Positions 37,293-46,674 of a DNA stretch of 64,000 nt are shown piece after piece. Position numbers and translations under genes: made by a program. The DNA is taken from contig NZ_LT629705.1 in assembly GCF_900103875.1 (NCBI RefSeq), positions 186,001 through 250,000 of the forward strand. The letters are read 5' to 3'. The notes under the pieces were generated by a model that searched no databases, was not told where the DNA came from, and saw only the letters and a program-made list of their open reading frames with translations. The number at the start of each line of letters is the position of its first letter. Position 1 is the first letter of the stretch. This DNA comes from Pseudomonas arsenicoxydans (GTDB lineage: Bacteria; Pseudomonadota; Gammaproteobacteria; Pseudomonadales; Pseudomonadaceae).

Positions 37293-38315
37293 ATGACTGA
37301 GGCCAATGGCAAAAACGAGCAAGCGATGGCCACGGCCGCTCGCGAACTGTTTCTGCTCGGCCAGAGAAACGGTGAGGCACGCGCGGCGCTGACAGCCCTG
37401 AACAAGGAGCTGAGCGAGGCGAACGTCCAGCGCTCCGAAAGTCAGCAGATCGAACAACTGATCGAGGCAAATCAACAATTGGTCCTGGCGATTCTGTTGG
37501 CCCAGTCAGATGCGGATAAGCCCCAGCGCTCAGCCGATGAGCAGCAACGTTACCTCGAGATGCGCGAAGCCAACGAACAGTTGGTACTGGCCGTCCTCAG
37601 TGCACAACACTTGCAGGCCTCGGCCGAACACAGCCTTGCGCAGCAACGGAACATCCTCACGCTGGTGGCCCACGAACTGCGTAACCCGTTGACGCCGATC
37701 AGTATGATCGCCAGCCGACTGGTCAGGGTGCCGAGCGAAGAGCTGCCACGCATGCAGGCCCTGATCGAAGGTCAGGTGCAACATATGTCGCGCCTGGTGG
37801 ACGACTTGCTCGATGTCTCCCGCGCCAGCACTGGCAAGCTGCGCCTGGATTGCCGCATCGTCGACATGGTGCAGATCATTCAGGACGCCATCGCTGTGTG
37901 CAGTCCGGTGATGATTGCTCAAAAGCTGCATTTCACCGCGCAGTTGCCGGAACGTGCTCTGGCGGTAAACGGCGACCCGGTTCGACTCACACAGATTCTC
38001 GGCAATCTGCTGGGCAATGCGGCCAAGTACACACCGGCCGATGGCACGGTCACGCTGTCGGTCACCACCGAGGCCGATCTGCTGGAAATCAGCATCCACG
38101 ATACCGGCATCGGTATTTCCGCCAAGGCACTACCGTTTATTTTCGAGCCGTTCGTTCAGGACGTGCATGCGATCGGATTCAACGGTGCCGGTCTGGGCAT
38201 TGGCCTGACGGTGGTGCGTGAGCTGGTCGAAGCCCACGGTGGCACTGTCATCGGCATGAGCGATGGTGATGGCAAGGGCAGTACGTTCATCGTGACGTTG
38301 CCGCTCGCGGTTTGA
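37293..38315 (+). CDS. Soluble hybrid-less sensor histidine kinase
   Basis: A 340-residue cytosolic kinase without membrane segments. The N-terminal 120 residues are coiled-coil-like and contain a duplicated motif: EANQQLVLAILLAQ (58-71) and EANEQLVLAVLSAQ (92-105). The HisKA domain has the phospho-acceptor in LVAHELRNPLTP (His127). The ATPase domain has the N box QILGNLLGNAAKYTP, G1 HDTGIGI and G2 GAGLGIGLTVVRELV. No receiver domain and no response regulator adjacent. The input is presumably the KaiC-like ATPase encoded just upstream. Confidence 0.92.
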   Translation: MTEANGKNEQAMATAARELFLLGQRNGEARAALTALNKELSEANVQRSESQQIEQLIEANQQLVLAILLAQSDADKPQRSADEQQRYLEMREANEQLVLAVLSAQHLQASAEHSLAQQRNILTLVAHELRNPLTPISMIASRLVRVPSEELPRMQALIEGQVQHMSRLVDDLLDVSRASTGKLRLDCRIVDMVQIIQDAIAVCSPVMIAQKLHFTAQLPERALAVNGDPVRLTQILGNLLGNAAKYTPADGTVTLSVTTEADLLEISIHDTGIGISAKALPFIFEPFVQDVHAIGFNGAGLGIGLTVVRELVEAHGGTVIGMSDGDGKGSTFIVTLPLAV

Positions 38316-38368
38316 GTGTGCCCCCACGCTGAAGGTGCGGCATCAGGTTTACTCATTCGTCGGGCCAT

Positions 38369-38407
38369 AAAAAAACCGCCATTCCTTCGCAGGATTGGCG
38401 GTTTTTT
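38369..38407. terminator. Bidirectional terminator between convergent genes
   Basis: AAAAAACCGCCATTCCT and AGGATTGGCGGTTTTTT form a long stem with a TCGC loop. It serves the kinase gene and the convergent PAP2 gene. Confidence 0.88.
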
Positions 38408-38425
38408 CACACTGGGTGGAGCTGT

Positions 38426-39259
38426 TTACGTTACGACTTGCGGCTGTGCACGCTGCGCGAGCTGCTCATGCTTTTGCAGCACCGGCATCTCCAGCCGCGC
38501 TCGCCCGTAGAACGCCAGCGCCGTCAGCAAACACGCCAGCCACACGAAGATTCCGGCCCAGAAGGTGTGGGACATGTAGTGCCAGCCTTGCAGGACCCGC
38601 GTTGTGCCGTAGACGAATCCAAGCAGCAATGCGCCGTACATCAGCGCTTTGGAATAGCGCCAGCGGTAGCGGCGCGCAACGAAGTACAGCGCGAGCATGG
38701 TGAAGCCACCTGAAGCATGGCCGCCCGGCCAGCAACGACCATCACCAGCTTCCCTGAACAGCTGGAAGTTGTTGTACCACTCCATGTGGGCAATTTTCCC
38801 ACCGTAGATAGTCGTTTCAATCGGGCAGTACACGCTGGTGTGCGACTTGAGGAAGTGGATCACGCCGGTGCAGATGGCAAACGCAAAGACCACAAACAGG
38901 AAGTCGCGACGATGATCGTACGCAAACCGCAGCACAGGGGCCGCTTTGCAGCGTTCCAGGAAGCTGCCGAGGCGGGGATGTTTTTGCGTGTTGATCAGCG
39001 GCCAGACAAACGACAGGATCGCGCCGATCAAGGCAATCTCGGCAGTCCAGTTCGGAATGATCCGCGCCCATTTATGGGTCAGCTTTTCGAAAAAGTGAAC
39101 CTGGTCCAACGGGAAGGTCTGGGTGACCGGATCAAACAGAAGGTTGCTGAAAGCGATGTCAATTGTGGTCATGTCGAACATCAGGAAAACCACGGCCGCG
39201 CAGAGCAACGGGATACCGAAGTTCGCCCAGTAAAAGCGAGAGCGGGAAGATGTCAGCAT
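38426..39259 (-). CDS. PAP2-family membrane phosphatase
   Basis: A 277-residue inner-membrane protein with about six hydrophobic segments. PAP2 motifs: KSHTSVYCP (reduced form of KxxxxxxRP), PGGHASGGF (PSGH) and TRVLQGWHYMSH (SRxxxxxHxxxD with His at the last place). Such enzymes remove phosphate from lipid substrates, including undecaprenyl pyrophosphate or lipid A. The ATG at 39259 (MLTSSRSRFYW) is chosen over a longer frame. It lies 27 bp downstream of the histidine phosphatase gene, on the same strand. Confidence 0.88.
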   Translation of the reverse strand: MLTSSRSRFYWANFGIPLLCAAVVFLMFDMTTIDIAFSNLLFDPVTQTFPLDQVHFFEKLTHKWARIIPNWTAEIALIGAILSFVWPLINTQKHPRLGSFLERCKAAPVLRFAYDHRRDFLFVVFAFAICTGVIHFLKSHTSVYCPIETTIYGGKIAHMEWYNNFQLFREAGDGRCWPGGHASGGFTMLALYFVARRYRWRYSKALMYGALLLGFVYGTTRVLQGWHYMSHTFWAGIFVWLACLLTALAFYGRARLEMPVLQKHEQLAQRAQPQVVT

Positions 39260-39285
39260 TGTGTGTCCTGGTTCAGAGGAAAAAC

Positions 39286-39978
39286 TCACTCGGTCGTCAC
39301 CGAGTGCCAATCGGAGGCTTCAATGAAACCCAACATGCGTGGTGCTTGCTGTGATTGGGTGGAGATAAACAAAGAAGCGCCATAGCCTAACGTAGATGTC
39401 GGCAACTTGAGGTCTTTTTCGAGCTGATCCATGCATTCGCTATGAGTCACAAGAATCAGATTGCGGCCCGCCACTTTGTGGGAAAGGGCATCACGCAACA
39501 TTGTGCCCTTGCAACTGATCAACCAGTCTTCGCCCACACCGACCTTGTTGAACATGAAGGTGGCCGTCTGTGCGGTACGAATCATGGGGCTGTTGTAAAT
39601 ATCAGCCTTGCTCAGCCCCATCTTTTGGAACTGTGCACCGACACTCACCGCGACGCTGCGCGAGCGCTCGGTGATGCCATCGTCTCCGCTCAGGCACGCG
39701 GCTGTCGAATGATCGCAGCGCTCGACGTGGCGCACCAGCACGATCACATCACCTTTGGCCCATTCGGCGGCCAACGCTCGCGCGCCCACGACATTACCGT
39801 GCGCCAGATCCGGCACAGCGGCAGGCTGCAACAGCCAGATCGTCAATGGAATCACCAGCAGCGCGGAGGCCAGCACCACGATGGCATTTCGATAACGGCT
39901 AAAACGGCCCAGTTTAATTGAGCGTTTTATCCCGGCCAGACTCAGTCTCAATTCCACATCGGGCCGCCTCGACGGCAT
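39286..39978 (-). CDS. Membrane-anchored histidine phosphatase family protein
   Basis: A 230-residue protein with one N-terminal membrane segment (about 30-52: NAIVVLASALLVIPLTIWLL) and a periplasmic phosphoglycerate-mutase-like domain. The catalytic motif is VLVRHVERCD (RHG-type Arg-His), and the second His is in ILVTHSECM. It resembles Ais/PmrG-type LPS core phosphatases in layout. With the downstream PAP2 gene it may form an envelope-phosphate pair. Substrate not shown by the sequence. Confidence 0.82.
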   Translation of the reverse strand: MPSRRPDVELRLSLAGIKRSIKLGRFSRYRNAIVVLASALLVIPLTIWLLQPAAVPDLAHGNVVGARALAAEWAKGDVIVLVRHVERCDHSTAACLSGDDGITERSRSVAVSVGAQFQKMGLSKADIYNSPMIRTAQTATFMFNKVGVGEDWLISCKGTMLRDALSHKVAGRNLILVTHSECMDQLEKDLKLPTSTLGYGASLFISTQSQQAPRMLGFIEASDWHSVTTE

Positions 39979-40098
39979 GCATCACTGTCATTAAAAGCAA
40001 CAAAGCTAAATAGAGGCGCGTCGGTGAACAGTGAAACCTTTGTGAAAAAAAGCTTAAGTCTCAAAAAAACTTGTTACCGAATCCGCCCACAAAAACCT

Positions 40099-40125
40099 TT
40101 CAGCTCTCGCAATTGCTGCCGATAC
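40099..40125 (+). promoter_or_regulatory. Possible FliA (sigma 28) promoter of the chemoreceptor gene
   Basis: TTCA (40099-40102), a 15-bp spacer and GCCGATAC (40118-40125), close to the TAAA-N15-GCCGATAA consensus. It lies about 90 bp before the chemoreceptor start. Chemoreceptor genes are often FliA-dependent. Confidence 0.45.
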
Positions 40126-40213
40126 AGTCCTGCTACACCCCTTGCTGGCGCCTAAAAACAACAATCTTCCAGCCAACCGACGATCGACAGCGCAACGTTC
40201 CTGGAGGAATTTG

Positions 40214-42133
40214 ATGAATAGCTGGTTCGGCAACATCAGCGTGAACATGAAACTGGGCCTGGGATTCGGCCTGGTCCTGGCATTGACCTGCGTGCTGGCC
40301 CTGACCGGCTGGACGAGCCTGGGCGGGCTGATTGACCGCAGCAACTGGATGAGCGACATCACCCAGCTCAACGCCGGCCTGACCAAGCTTCGGGTGGTTC
40401 GCCTGCAATACATGCTGACCAACGGCGATGAAACCGCCGCTCAGACCGTTCAGACCACCCTTGACGCCTTTTCCGCTCAGCAACAATCGCTGCTGTCGAC
40501 CTTCAAGAGCCCGGAAAACCTCAAGCTGCTCAAAGAGCAAGGCACTTACATCGACGCCTACAAAACGTCGCTGAACAAAATGCGCAGCGCCTACCGCACC
40601 GGCAACAGCGCACGCGACGCGATGGGAGCCAACGCTGCAACCGCCGGCACGCTGATCGAATCCATCAACACGGCTGTGCAGCAGATGCCCCTGAGTGATC
40701 AGCGCTTCGAACAATTCCAGGCCATCACCGCCGCCAAGGAAGCGTTCATCCTGGCCCGCTACGAAGTACGCGGTTACACCGCGAGCTCCAACGCCGAGAC
40801 CGAACAAAAAGCCATCAGCCAGCTGGACGCGGCCATTGCCAGTCTCAAACAGCTCAACGTGCATTTTGCCGACACCCAGCAAGACGCCCTGCGTCAGCTG
40901 GAAACCGCGCTGAGCAACTACCGCAGCGCGTTGCAGGCTTATAAAGCGGCCAACTCCGACGCCGTGCAGGCACGCAAGGAAATGACCGATCAGGGCGCCG
41001 CTATCGTGACCCTGAGCGATCAGCTGTATCAGATCCAACTTGATCGCCGCGATGCCGAAAGCGCCCAGGCGCGCACGTTGCAACTGATCAGCACGTTGCT
41101 GGCGCTGTTGGTGGGCATCATTGCGGCGGTGATCATTACGCGTCAGATCACCGGCCCCCTGCGCGACACCCTGGCCGTGGTCGAACGCATCGCCAGTGGC
41201 GATCTCTCCCAAGACGTCAAAGTGACTCGCCGCGACGAACTCGGCGTGTTGCAGCAAGGTATCGCGCGCATGGGCGTAACCCTGCGTGACTTGATCAGCG
41301 GTATCCGCGACGGCGTCACCCAGATCGCCAGCGCCGCTGAAGAATTGTCTGCCGTGACTGAGCAAACCAGCGCCGGAGTCAACAGCCAGAAGATCGAGAC
41401 CGATCAGGTGGCCACGGCCATGCACGAGATGACCGCCACCGTGCAGGAAGTCGCGCGTAACGCCGAGCAAGCGTCCCAAGCCGCAGCCGCTGCTGACGGT
41501 GAAGCTCGCGAAGGCGACAAAGTGGTCAACGAAGCCATTGCCCAGATCGAACGTCTGGCCACTGAAGTGGCGCGTTCGACCGAAGCCATGAGCGTGCTGC
41601 AACAGGAAAGCGACAAGATCGGCAGCGTGATGGACGTGATCAAAGCCGTGGCCGAACAAACCAACCTGCTGGCACTCAACGCCGCGATCGAAGCGGCGCG
41701 TGCCGGTGAAGCCGGTCGTGGTTTTGCGGTGGTGGCTGACGAAGTCCGGGGCCTGGCTCAGCGCACCCAAAAATCCACTGAAGAAATCGAAGGTCTGGTG
41801 GCCGGTCTGCAGAACGGCACTCAACAAGTGTCGGCGGTGATGAACAACAGCCGCGCCCTCACCGACAGCAGCGTCGCCCTGACCCGCAAGGCCGGTGTGT
41901 CACTGGAAAACATCACCCGCACGGTGTCCAACATCCAGTCGATGAACCAGCAGATCGCCGCCGCTGCCGAGCAGCAAAGCGCCGTGGCTGAAGAAATCAG
42001 CCGCAGCATCATCAACGTGCGCGACGTGTCGGAACAGACTGCCGCCGCCAGCGACGAAACCGCTGCGTCCAGTGTTGAACTGGCGCGGTTGGGTAGCCAG
42101 TTGCAGCAGATGGTGAGTCACTTCCGGGTTTGA
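40214..42133 (+). CDS. Methyl-accepting chemotaxis protein with large periplasmic helical domain
   Basis: A 639-residue transmembrane chemoreceptor. TM1 is about 10-32 and TM2 about 295-318 ([18 protein letters not shown]). Between them is a roughly 250-residue all-helical sensor that fits the HBM (helical bimodular) type known for organic-acid receptors such as McpS. A HAMP domain follows, then the signalling hairpin with the conserved tip [20 protein letters not shown]. No C-terminal CheR-binding pentapeptide is present (it ends QMVSHFRV). The ATG at 40214 has a GGAGG site. Ligand unknown. Confidence 0.92.
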   Translation: MNSWFGNISVNMKLGLGFGLVLALTCVLALTGWTSLGGLIDRSNWMSDITQLNAGLTKLRVVRLQYMLTNGDETAAQTVQTTLDAFSAQQQSLLSTFKSPENLKLLKEQGTYIDAYKTSLNKMRSAYRTGNSARDAMGANAATAGTLIESINTAVQQMPLSDQRFEQFQAITAAKEAFILARYEVRGYTASSNAETEQKAISQLDAAIASLKQLNVHFADTQQDALRQLETALSNYRSALQAYKAANSDAVQARKEMTDQGAAIVTLSDQLYQIQLDRRDAESAQARTLQLISTLLALLVGIIAAVIITRQITGPLRDTLAVVERIASGDLSQDVKVTRRDELGVLQQGIARMGVTLRDLISGIRDGVTQIASAAEELSAVTEQTSAGVNSQKIETDQVATAMHEMTATVQEVARNAEQASQAAAAADGEAREGDKVVNEAIAQIERLATEVARSTEAMSVLQQESDKIGSVMDVIKAVAEQTNLLALNAAIEAARAGEAGRGFAVVADEVRGLAQRTQKSTEEIEGLVAGLQNGTQQVSAVMNNSRALTDSSVALTRKAGVSLENITRTVSNIQSMNQQIAAAAEQQSAVAEEISRSIINVRDVSEQTAAASDETAASSVELARLGSQLQQMVSHFRV

Positions 42134-42163
42134 TGTTCACTCTGCGGTGAACGATAGATCCAT

Positions 42164-42228
42164 TCGCGGGCAAGCCCGCTCCCACAAGTTCAATGAGTAA
42201 CCTGTGGGAGCGGGCTTGCCCGCGATGG
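42164..42228. repeat. REP pair in inverted orientation
   Basis: TCGCGGGCAAGCCCGCTCCCACA (from 42164) and TGTGGGAGCGGGCTTGCCCGCGA (to about 42228), 16 bp apart. It follows the chemoreceptor gene. Confidence 0.9.
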
Positions 42229-42286
42229 CTATCGGACGAACAACTGCAACTTCGGGTCAGCCATGGTCGCGCATTCGCCACCCCTC

Positions 42287-42655
42287 CTAAACACTGATCG
42301 CAGTGGTAAACACCAACCGATTGCCGAACGGGTCGGCGATGGTCATGTCCTGGCTACCCCACGGCATGGCCTGAATCTGCGGGCGCGAAAACGTGTATTC
42401 CTTGGCCAGCAGTTGCTGCTGGAACGCTTCCAGTTCATCCGTCTCAATACGCAGCGCCGAGCCTGGCGTGCCGTCGCCGTGATGCTCCGACAAGTGCAAC
42501 ACGCATTCGCCACGGGAGACTTGCAGGTACAGCGGCAAATTCGGCTCAAAACGGTGCTGCCAGTCAACCCTGAACCCCAGGAAGTCGACGTAGAACTCCA
42601 ATGCCTTGGATTCATCGAAAATTCGCAGGATCGGGGTGGTTTTGCCGAAGCTCAT
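42287..42655 (-). CDS. Glyoxalase/VOC superfamily protein
   Basis: A 122-residue two-module VOC protein: FGKTTPILRIFDESKALEFYVDFLGFRVDWQ in the first half and PWGSQDMTIADPFGNRLVF in the second. Acidic and His residues at VLHLSEHHGDG and the DPFGN end fit a metal site or a bleomycin-resistance-like binding fold. It is a single gene with no informative neighbours, so whether it acts as an enzyme or a binding protein is open. Confidence 0.85.
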   Translation of the reverse strand: MSFGKTTPILRIFDESKALEFYVDFLGFRVDWQHRFEPNLPLYLQVSRGECVLHLSEHHGDGTPGSALRIETDELEAFQQQLLAKEYTFSRPQIQAMPWGSQDMTIADPFGNRLVFTTAISV

Positions 42656-42763
42656 GAAGTTGCTCCCAGACTGGAAAGGCCCAGAGTGTAGCTGGGCTAG
42701 TGTCAGCGCTTCGGCTTGGCGATGGCTTTCTTTAATTGCAATGTGCCATCACTGTGATGCATT

Positions 42764-44218
42764 TCAAAGAAACCCTGTGCGCAAATCCCCTTCCCGCGCC
42801 AGAAACCGCCCTTCCCTTCTACCGTTTGCCTGCCCTTCGCTGTAACTCAACACGCCGTTGATCCACACGCCATCAATCCCTTCGGCCGCCCGTTGCGGAT
42901 CATTGAAGTCCGCCACATCACGAATGGTCACTGGGTCAAACAACACCAGGTCGGCCCAATGCCCTTCACGAATTTCGCCCCGCTCCTTCAGGCCAAATCG
43001 TGCCGCCGACAATCCGGTCATTTTGTGCACGGCGGTGTGCAGCGGAAACAGCCCGACATCGCGACTGAAATGTCCGAGGACGCGTGGGAATGCGCCCCAT
43101 AAGCGTGGATGCGGAAACGGGTCCTCCGGCAATCCGTCAGACCCGACCATCGACAGCGGATGCGCGAGGATTTTTCGTACATCGGACTCGTCCATGCCGT
43201 AATACACCGCACCGGCCGGTTGCAGTCGGCGAGCGGCTTCGAGCAACGGCACGCCCCATTCGGCGGCGATGTCCATCAAGTCGCGGCCGCCCAGTTCCGG
43301 GTGTGGCGTGGACCAGGTGATGGTGATGCGATGGGCGTCGGTGACTTGCTTGAGGTCCAGGGTCGAAGAACTTGCCGCGTAGGGGTAGCAATCGCAGCCC
43401 ACCGGGTGGGTTTTCGCGGCGTGCTCAAGGGACGCCAACAGTTGCGGGCTGCGCCCCCAGTTGCCGGCGCCCGCGCATTTGAGGTGGGAAATGATCACCG
43501 GGGATTTGGCATGACGGCCAATCTGGAACGCCTCGTCCATGGCTTCCAGCACCGGTTCGAATTCGCTGCGCAAATGGGTGGTGTAGACCGCACCGAATGC
43601 GCTCAGCTCTTCGGTCAGTTGCATCACTTCATCGGTGGACGCCGAAAAAGCATTGGCATAAGCCAGGCCGGTGGACAAGCCCAGCGCACCGGCTTCGAGG
43701 CTTTCGCGCAGTTGCTCGCGCATCGCAGCAATTTCATCCGGCGTGGCGGTGCGCATCAGATCGTCAAGATGATTGCTGCGAAGCGCCGTGTGCCCCACCA
43801 GTGCGGCGACGTTCAGCGTGGTGTTCGCCGCCTCGACTGCCGCGCGGTAGTCGCTGAACCTCGGATAAACAAAGGCCGCCGAGGTGCCCAGCAAGTTCAT
43901 CGGGTCCGGCGGATCACCGCGTAAACTCACCGGCGAGGCGCTGATCCCGCAGTTGCCGACGATCACCGTCGTCACGCCCTGGCTGAGCTTGGGCAACATC
44001 TGTGGCTGGCGGATCACCACGGTGTCGTCGTGGGTGTGCACATCAATGAAACCCGGCGCCAGCACCCGGCCGGCGGCATCGATCTCTTCGGTGGCGGTAG
44101 CCTTGTGCAAGTCGCCGATGCGCTCGATGCGACCGTTCAGAATCGCCACGTCGGCGGGATATCCGGGGGCGTTGCTGCCGTCGATGATCAGGGCGTTGCG
44201 AATCAGCGTGTCGTACAT
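42764..44218 (-). CDS. D-aminoacylase (N-acyl-D-amino-acid deacylase)
   Basis: Zinc amidohydrolase of 484 residues that hydrolyses N-acyl-D-amino acids. The metal motif PGFIDVHTHDD is near residue 65. Other conserved segments are GNCGISASP, ISHLKCAGAGNWG and MVGSDGLPEDPFPHPRLWG, the last carrying the catalytic Asp. The usual second start at 44218 gives MYDTLIRN. It is the last gene of a gntP-rpiR-deacylase unit, only 4 bp after the regulator, so uptake, control and hydrolysis are together. The exact acyl-amino acid cannot be read. Confidence 0.92.
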   Translation of the reverse strand: MYDTLIRNALIIDGSNAPGYPADVAILNGRIERIGDLHKATATEEIDAAGRVLAPGFIDVHTHDDTVVIRQPQMLPKLSQGVTTVIVGNCGISASPVSLRGDPPDPMNLLGTSAAFVYPRFSDYRAAVEAANTTLNVAALVGHTALRSNHLDDLMRTATPDEIAAMREQLRESLEAGALGLSTGLAYANAFSASTDEVMQLTEELSAFGAVYTTHLRSEFEPVLEAMDEAFQIGRHAKSPVIISHLKCAGAGNWGRSPQLLASLEHAAKTHPVGCDCYPYAASSSTLDLKQVTDAHRITITWSTPHPELGGRDLMDIAAEWGVPLLEAARRLQPAGAVYYGMDESDVRKILAHPLSMVGSDGLPEDPFPHPRLWGAFPRVLGHFSRDVGLFPLHTAVHKMTGLSAARFGLKERGEIREGHWADLVLFDPVTIRDVADFNDPQRAAEGIDGVWINGVLSYSEGQANGRREGRFLAREGDLRTGFL

Positions 44219-44222
44219 CATG

Positions 44223-45083
44223 TCAGTCTCCCAACGGCAAGTGATCGTCGCCGCCGCGGTAATCGTCCAGGGCGAGTTTTATCCGCCGCAGACGTTCTTG
44301 ATTGTCTTCAGGATTGGCCAGCGCCAGCTCGGTGGCGAGCACGTCGATAGCCAGCAGCATGCCGTAGCGCGCCGCCGTGGGTTTGTAGATAAACGAGGTT
44401 TCAACGCCTTGCAGTGGCAGCAGCACATCGGCCAATTGCGCCAGTGGCGAATCGGCGCGGGTGATGGCGACAATGCGGGCGCCATAGTTGCGGGCCAGTT
44501 CGACGGCCTCGATCAGTTCGGGGGTGATGCCGGTCAGCGAGCAGGCAATCACCGCGCGTTCGGCATCGAGGCTGGCGGCGGTGACGCGCATCATCACCGG
44601 GTCGTGGCACACCGCAATCGGGTAGCCGAATCGCACCAGCCGCACCTGCAGTTCGTCGCTGCACAAGGTCGAGCAACCGCCCATGCCGAACGCATGAATC
44701 ATCCGCGCCTTGCCCAACAGTTTCACCGCATCGGCGAAGCGCGACTCGTCGAATGCTGATAAATGCTGGCGCAACGTCGATTCGATATCGCCGACGATCT
44801 GCCCATAAAACGCCGACTGCTCGGGCTTCCCTGCCGGGTCGAGAAAACGACTGCCAACGCCGCTGGCCTGAGCCAGTTGCAGGCGTAAGTCGCGCAAGTC
44901 GCGGCAACCCACCGTACGGGCAAAACGCGACAGCGTGGCAGTGCTGACTTCCGCTCTCAGCGCCAGCTCGTCGAGGCTGGCAGCGGAGGCAAATCCCACG
45001 TCGTCGAGCAACAGCCGAGCGATGCGTCCTTCGCCGGCGCTGAAGGAATCCTGACGGGCGCGTATCTGGTAGAGGATGTCCAT
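44223..45083 (-). CDS. RpiR-family transcriptional regulator
   Basis: A 286-residue regulator: N-terminal RpiR helix-turn-helix (ALRAEVSTATLSRFARTVGC) and a C-terminal SIS sugar-isomerase fold (about 125-260), with ACSLTGITPELIEAVELARN holding the sugar-phosphate-binding loop. It probably senses an amino-sugar or acyl compound and controls the flanking permease and deacylase genes. It lies 15 bp after gntP. Confidence 0.9.
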   Translation of the reverse strand: MDILYQIRARQDSFSAGEGRIARLLLDDVGFASAASLDELALRAEVSTATLSRFARTVGCRDLRDLRLQLAQASGVGSRFLDPAGKPEQSAFYGQIVGDIESTLRQHLSAFDESRFADAVKLLGKARMIHAFGMGGCSTLCSDELQVRLVRFGYPIAVCHDPVMMRVTAASLDAERAVIACSLTGITPELIEAVELARNYGARIVAITRADSPLAQLADVLLPLQGVETSFIYKPTAARYGMLLAIDVLATELALANPEDNQERLRRIKLALDDYRGGDDHLPLGD

Positions 45084-45098
45084 GGCGAGCGGCTCCGA

Positions 45099-46448
45099 CT
45101 AAATCAGGTAAGAAAGACCCACGGTCAGCGCGAACGCCACCACCGAAATAATGGTTTCGAGCACGGTCCAAGTCTTGAAGGTCTGGGCGACGGTCATGTT
45201 GAAGTATTCCTTGATCAACCAGAAACCACCGTCGTTGACGTGGGAAAAGATAACCGACCCCGCGCCCGTCGCCAGCACCAACAGCTCCGGGTGCGGATAA
45301 CCCAGACCAATGGCCACCGGCGCAACAATCCCCGAGGCAGTGGTCATGGCCACCGTGGCCGATCCGGTGGCGATGCGCATCAGTGCGGCGAACAGCCAGC
45401 CCATGATCAGCGGCGACAGGTGAAATTCATGGGCCAGGCTGACGATCTGGTCGGTGACCCCGGCGTCCACCAGAATCCGGTTCAAGCCGCCGCCAGCGCC
45501 GACCAGCAAGGTGATGCTGGCGGTGGGTGCCAGGCATTCGTTGGTGAACTTGAGGATCGATTCGCGGTTGAAGCCTTGGGCGATGCCCAGGGTCCAGAAG
45601 CTCAGCAAGGTCGCCAGCAGCAGGGCGATCACCGAGTTGCCGATGAACAGCAGGAATTGGTTGAAACCGCTGCCCGGCGTGGAGATCAGGTTGGCCCAGC
45701 CGCCGATCAGCATCAGCACCACCGGCAACAAAATGGTCGCCATGGTGATGCCGAAGCTTGGCAGGCTGGCACGCGGTTCGCGGTCGAGGAACTGGCGCTC
45801 CAGCGGATTTTCCGCCGGCAGTTGAATGCGCGGCACGATGAACTTGGCGTACAGCGGACCGGCGATGATCGCCGTCGGAATGCCGATCAAAATCGCATAC
45901 ATCAACGTCTGCCCCACCGACGCCCCATACACCTGCACCGCCAGCATCGCCGCCGGGTGCGGCGGCACCAGCGCATGCACCACCGAAAGCCCGGCGACCA
46001 TCGGCAAACCGACCATCAGGATCGACACGCCGACACGGCGCGCCACGGTAAAGGCAATCGGCACCAGCAGCACAAAACCGACCTCGAAGAACAACGGTAG
46101 GCCGACCAGGAAGGCGATGCAGACCATCGCCCAGTGCGCGTTCTTCTCGCCGAACCGGTCGATCAGGGTTCGCGCCACCTGCTCGGCGCCGCCGGACTCG
46201 GCCATCATCTTGCCGAGCATCGTGCCGAGCGCCACCACCAGCGCGATGTGCCCCAGGGTCTTGCCGACACCCGCCTCATAGGCACCGACCACGCCGGACG
46301 CCGGCATCCCGGCCAGCAAGGCCAGGCCGATGGACACCAGGGTGATGACAATGAACGGATTGAGTCGGTAACGGGCGATCAGAACGATCAGCGCAATGAT
46401 GGCGATGGAGGCGTACACCAGCAGCCAATAGCCGAAGGACAGGGTCAT
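45099..46448 (-). CDS. GntP-family proton symporter
   Basis: A 449-residue inner-membrane permease with about twelve hydrophobic segments, of the gluconate permease family (members also carry D-serine and related hydroxy acids). Family segments include GFVLLVPIAFTVARR and PHPAAMLAVQVYGASVGQT. First gene of the operon with the RpiR regulator and the D-aminoacylase, which suggests that an N-acyl-D-amino acid or similar anion is the cargo rather than gluconate. Confidence 0.88.
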   Translation of the reverse strand: MTLSFGYWLLVYASIAIIALIVLIARYRLNPFIVITLVSIGLALLAGMPASGVVGAYEAGVGKTLGHIALVVALGTMLGKMMAESGGAEQVARTLIDRFGEKNAHWAMVCIAFLVGLPLFFEVGFVLLVPIAFTVARRVGVSILMVGLPMVAGLSVVHALVPPHPAAMLAVQVYGASVGQTLMYAILIGIPTAIIAGPLYAKFIVPRIQLPAENPLERQFLDREPRASLPSFGITMATILLPVVLMLIGGWANLISTPGSGFNQFLLFIGNSVIALLLATLLSFWTLGIAQGFNRESILKFTNECLAPTASITLLVGAGGGLNRILVDAGVTDQIVSLAHEFHLSPLIMGWLFAALMRIATGSATVAMTTASGIVAPVAIGLGYPHPELLVLATGAGSVIFSHVNDGGFWLIKEYFNMTVAQTFKTWTVLETIISVVAFALTVGLSYLI

Positions 46449-46627
46449 GCGGTACTCCTCGAAAGGGTCACGTCGAATGGGTTATGAAACTCATAAATCA
46501 TTTCGAGGCGTGATTTTCAAACGAGGTGAAACTAATTTTCGTACAGAGGTAAGGGATGTCGCGCAGAGGTATGCGGGGTCGGGAGATATGAAAATCCGAT
46601 AGGCGAATTTACATGCTGATCGTTGCA

Positions 46628-46658
46628 GATCGTTCCCACGCTCTGCGTGGGAACGATC
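46628..46658. repeat. Perfect hairpin repeat between gntP and the SulP gene
   Basis: GATCGTTCCCACGC and GCGTGGGAACGATC pair over a TCT loop. It resembles another interspersed Pseudomonas palindrome. No T-run follows, so a terminator role is unlikely. Confidence 0.7.
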
Positions 46659-46674
46659 TCGTCACACATCAACT

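Noticed and set aside
40133..41827. Minus-strand frame of 564 codons antisense to the chemoreceptor
   Set aside because: Gly/His-rich shadow of a conserved MCP.
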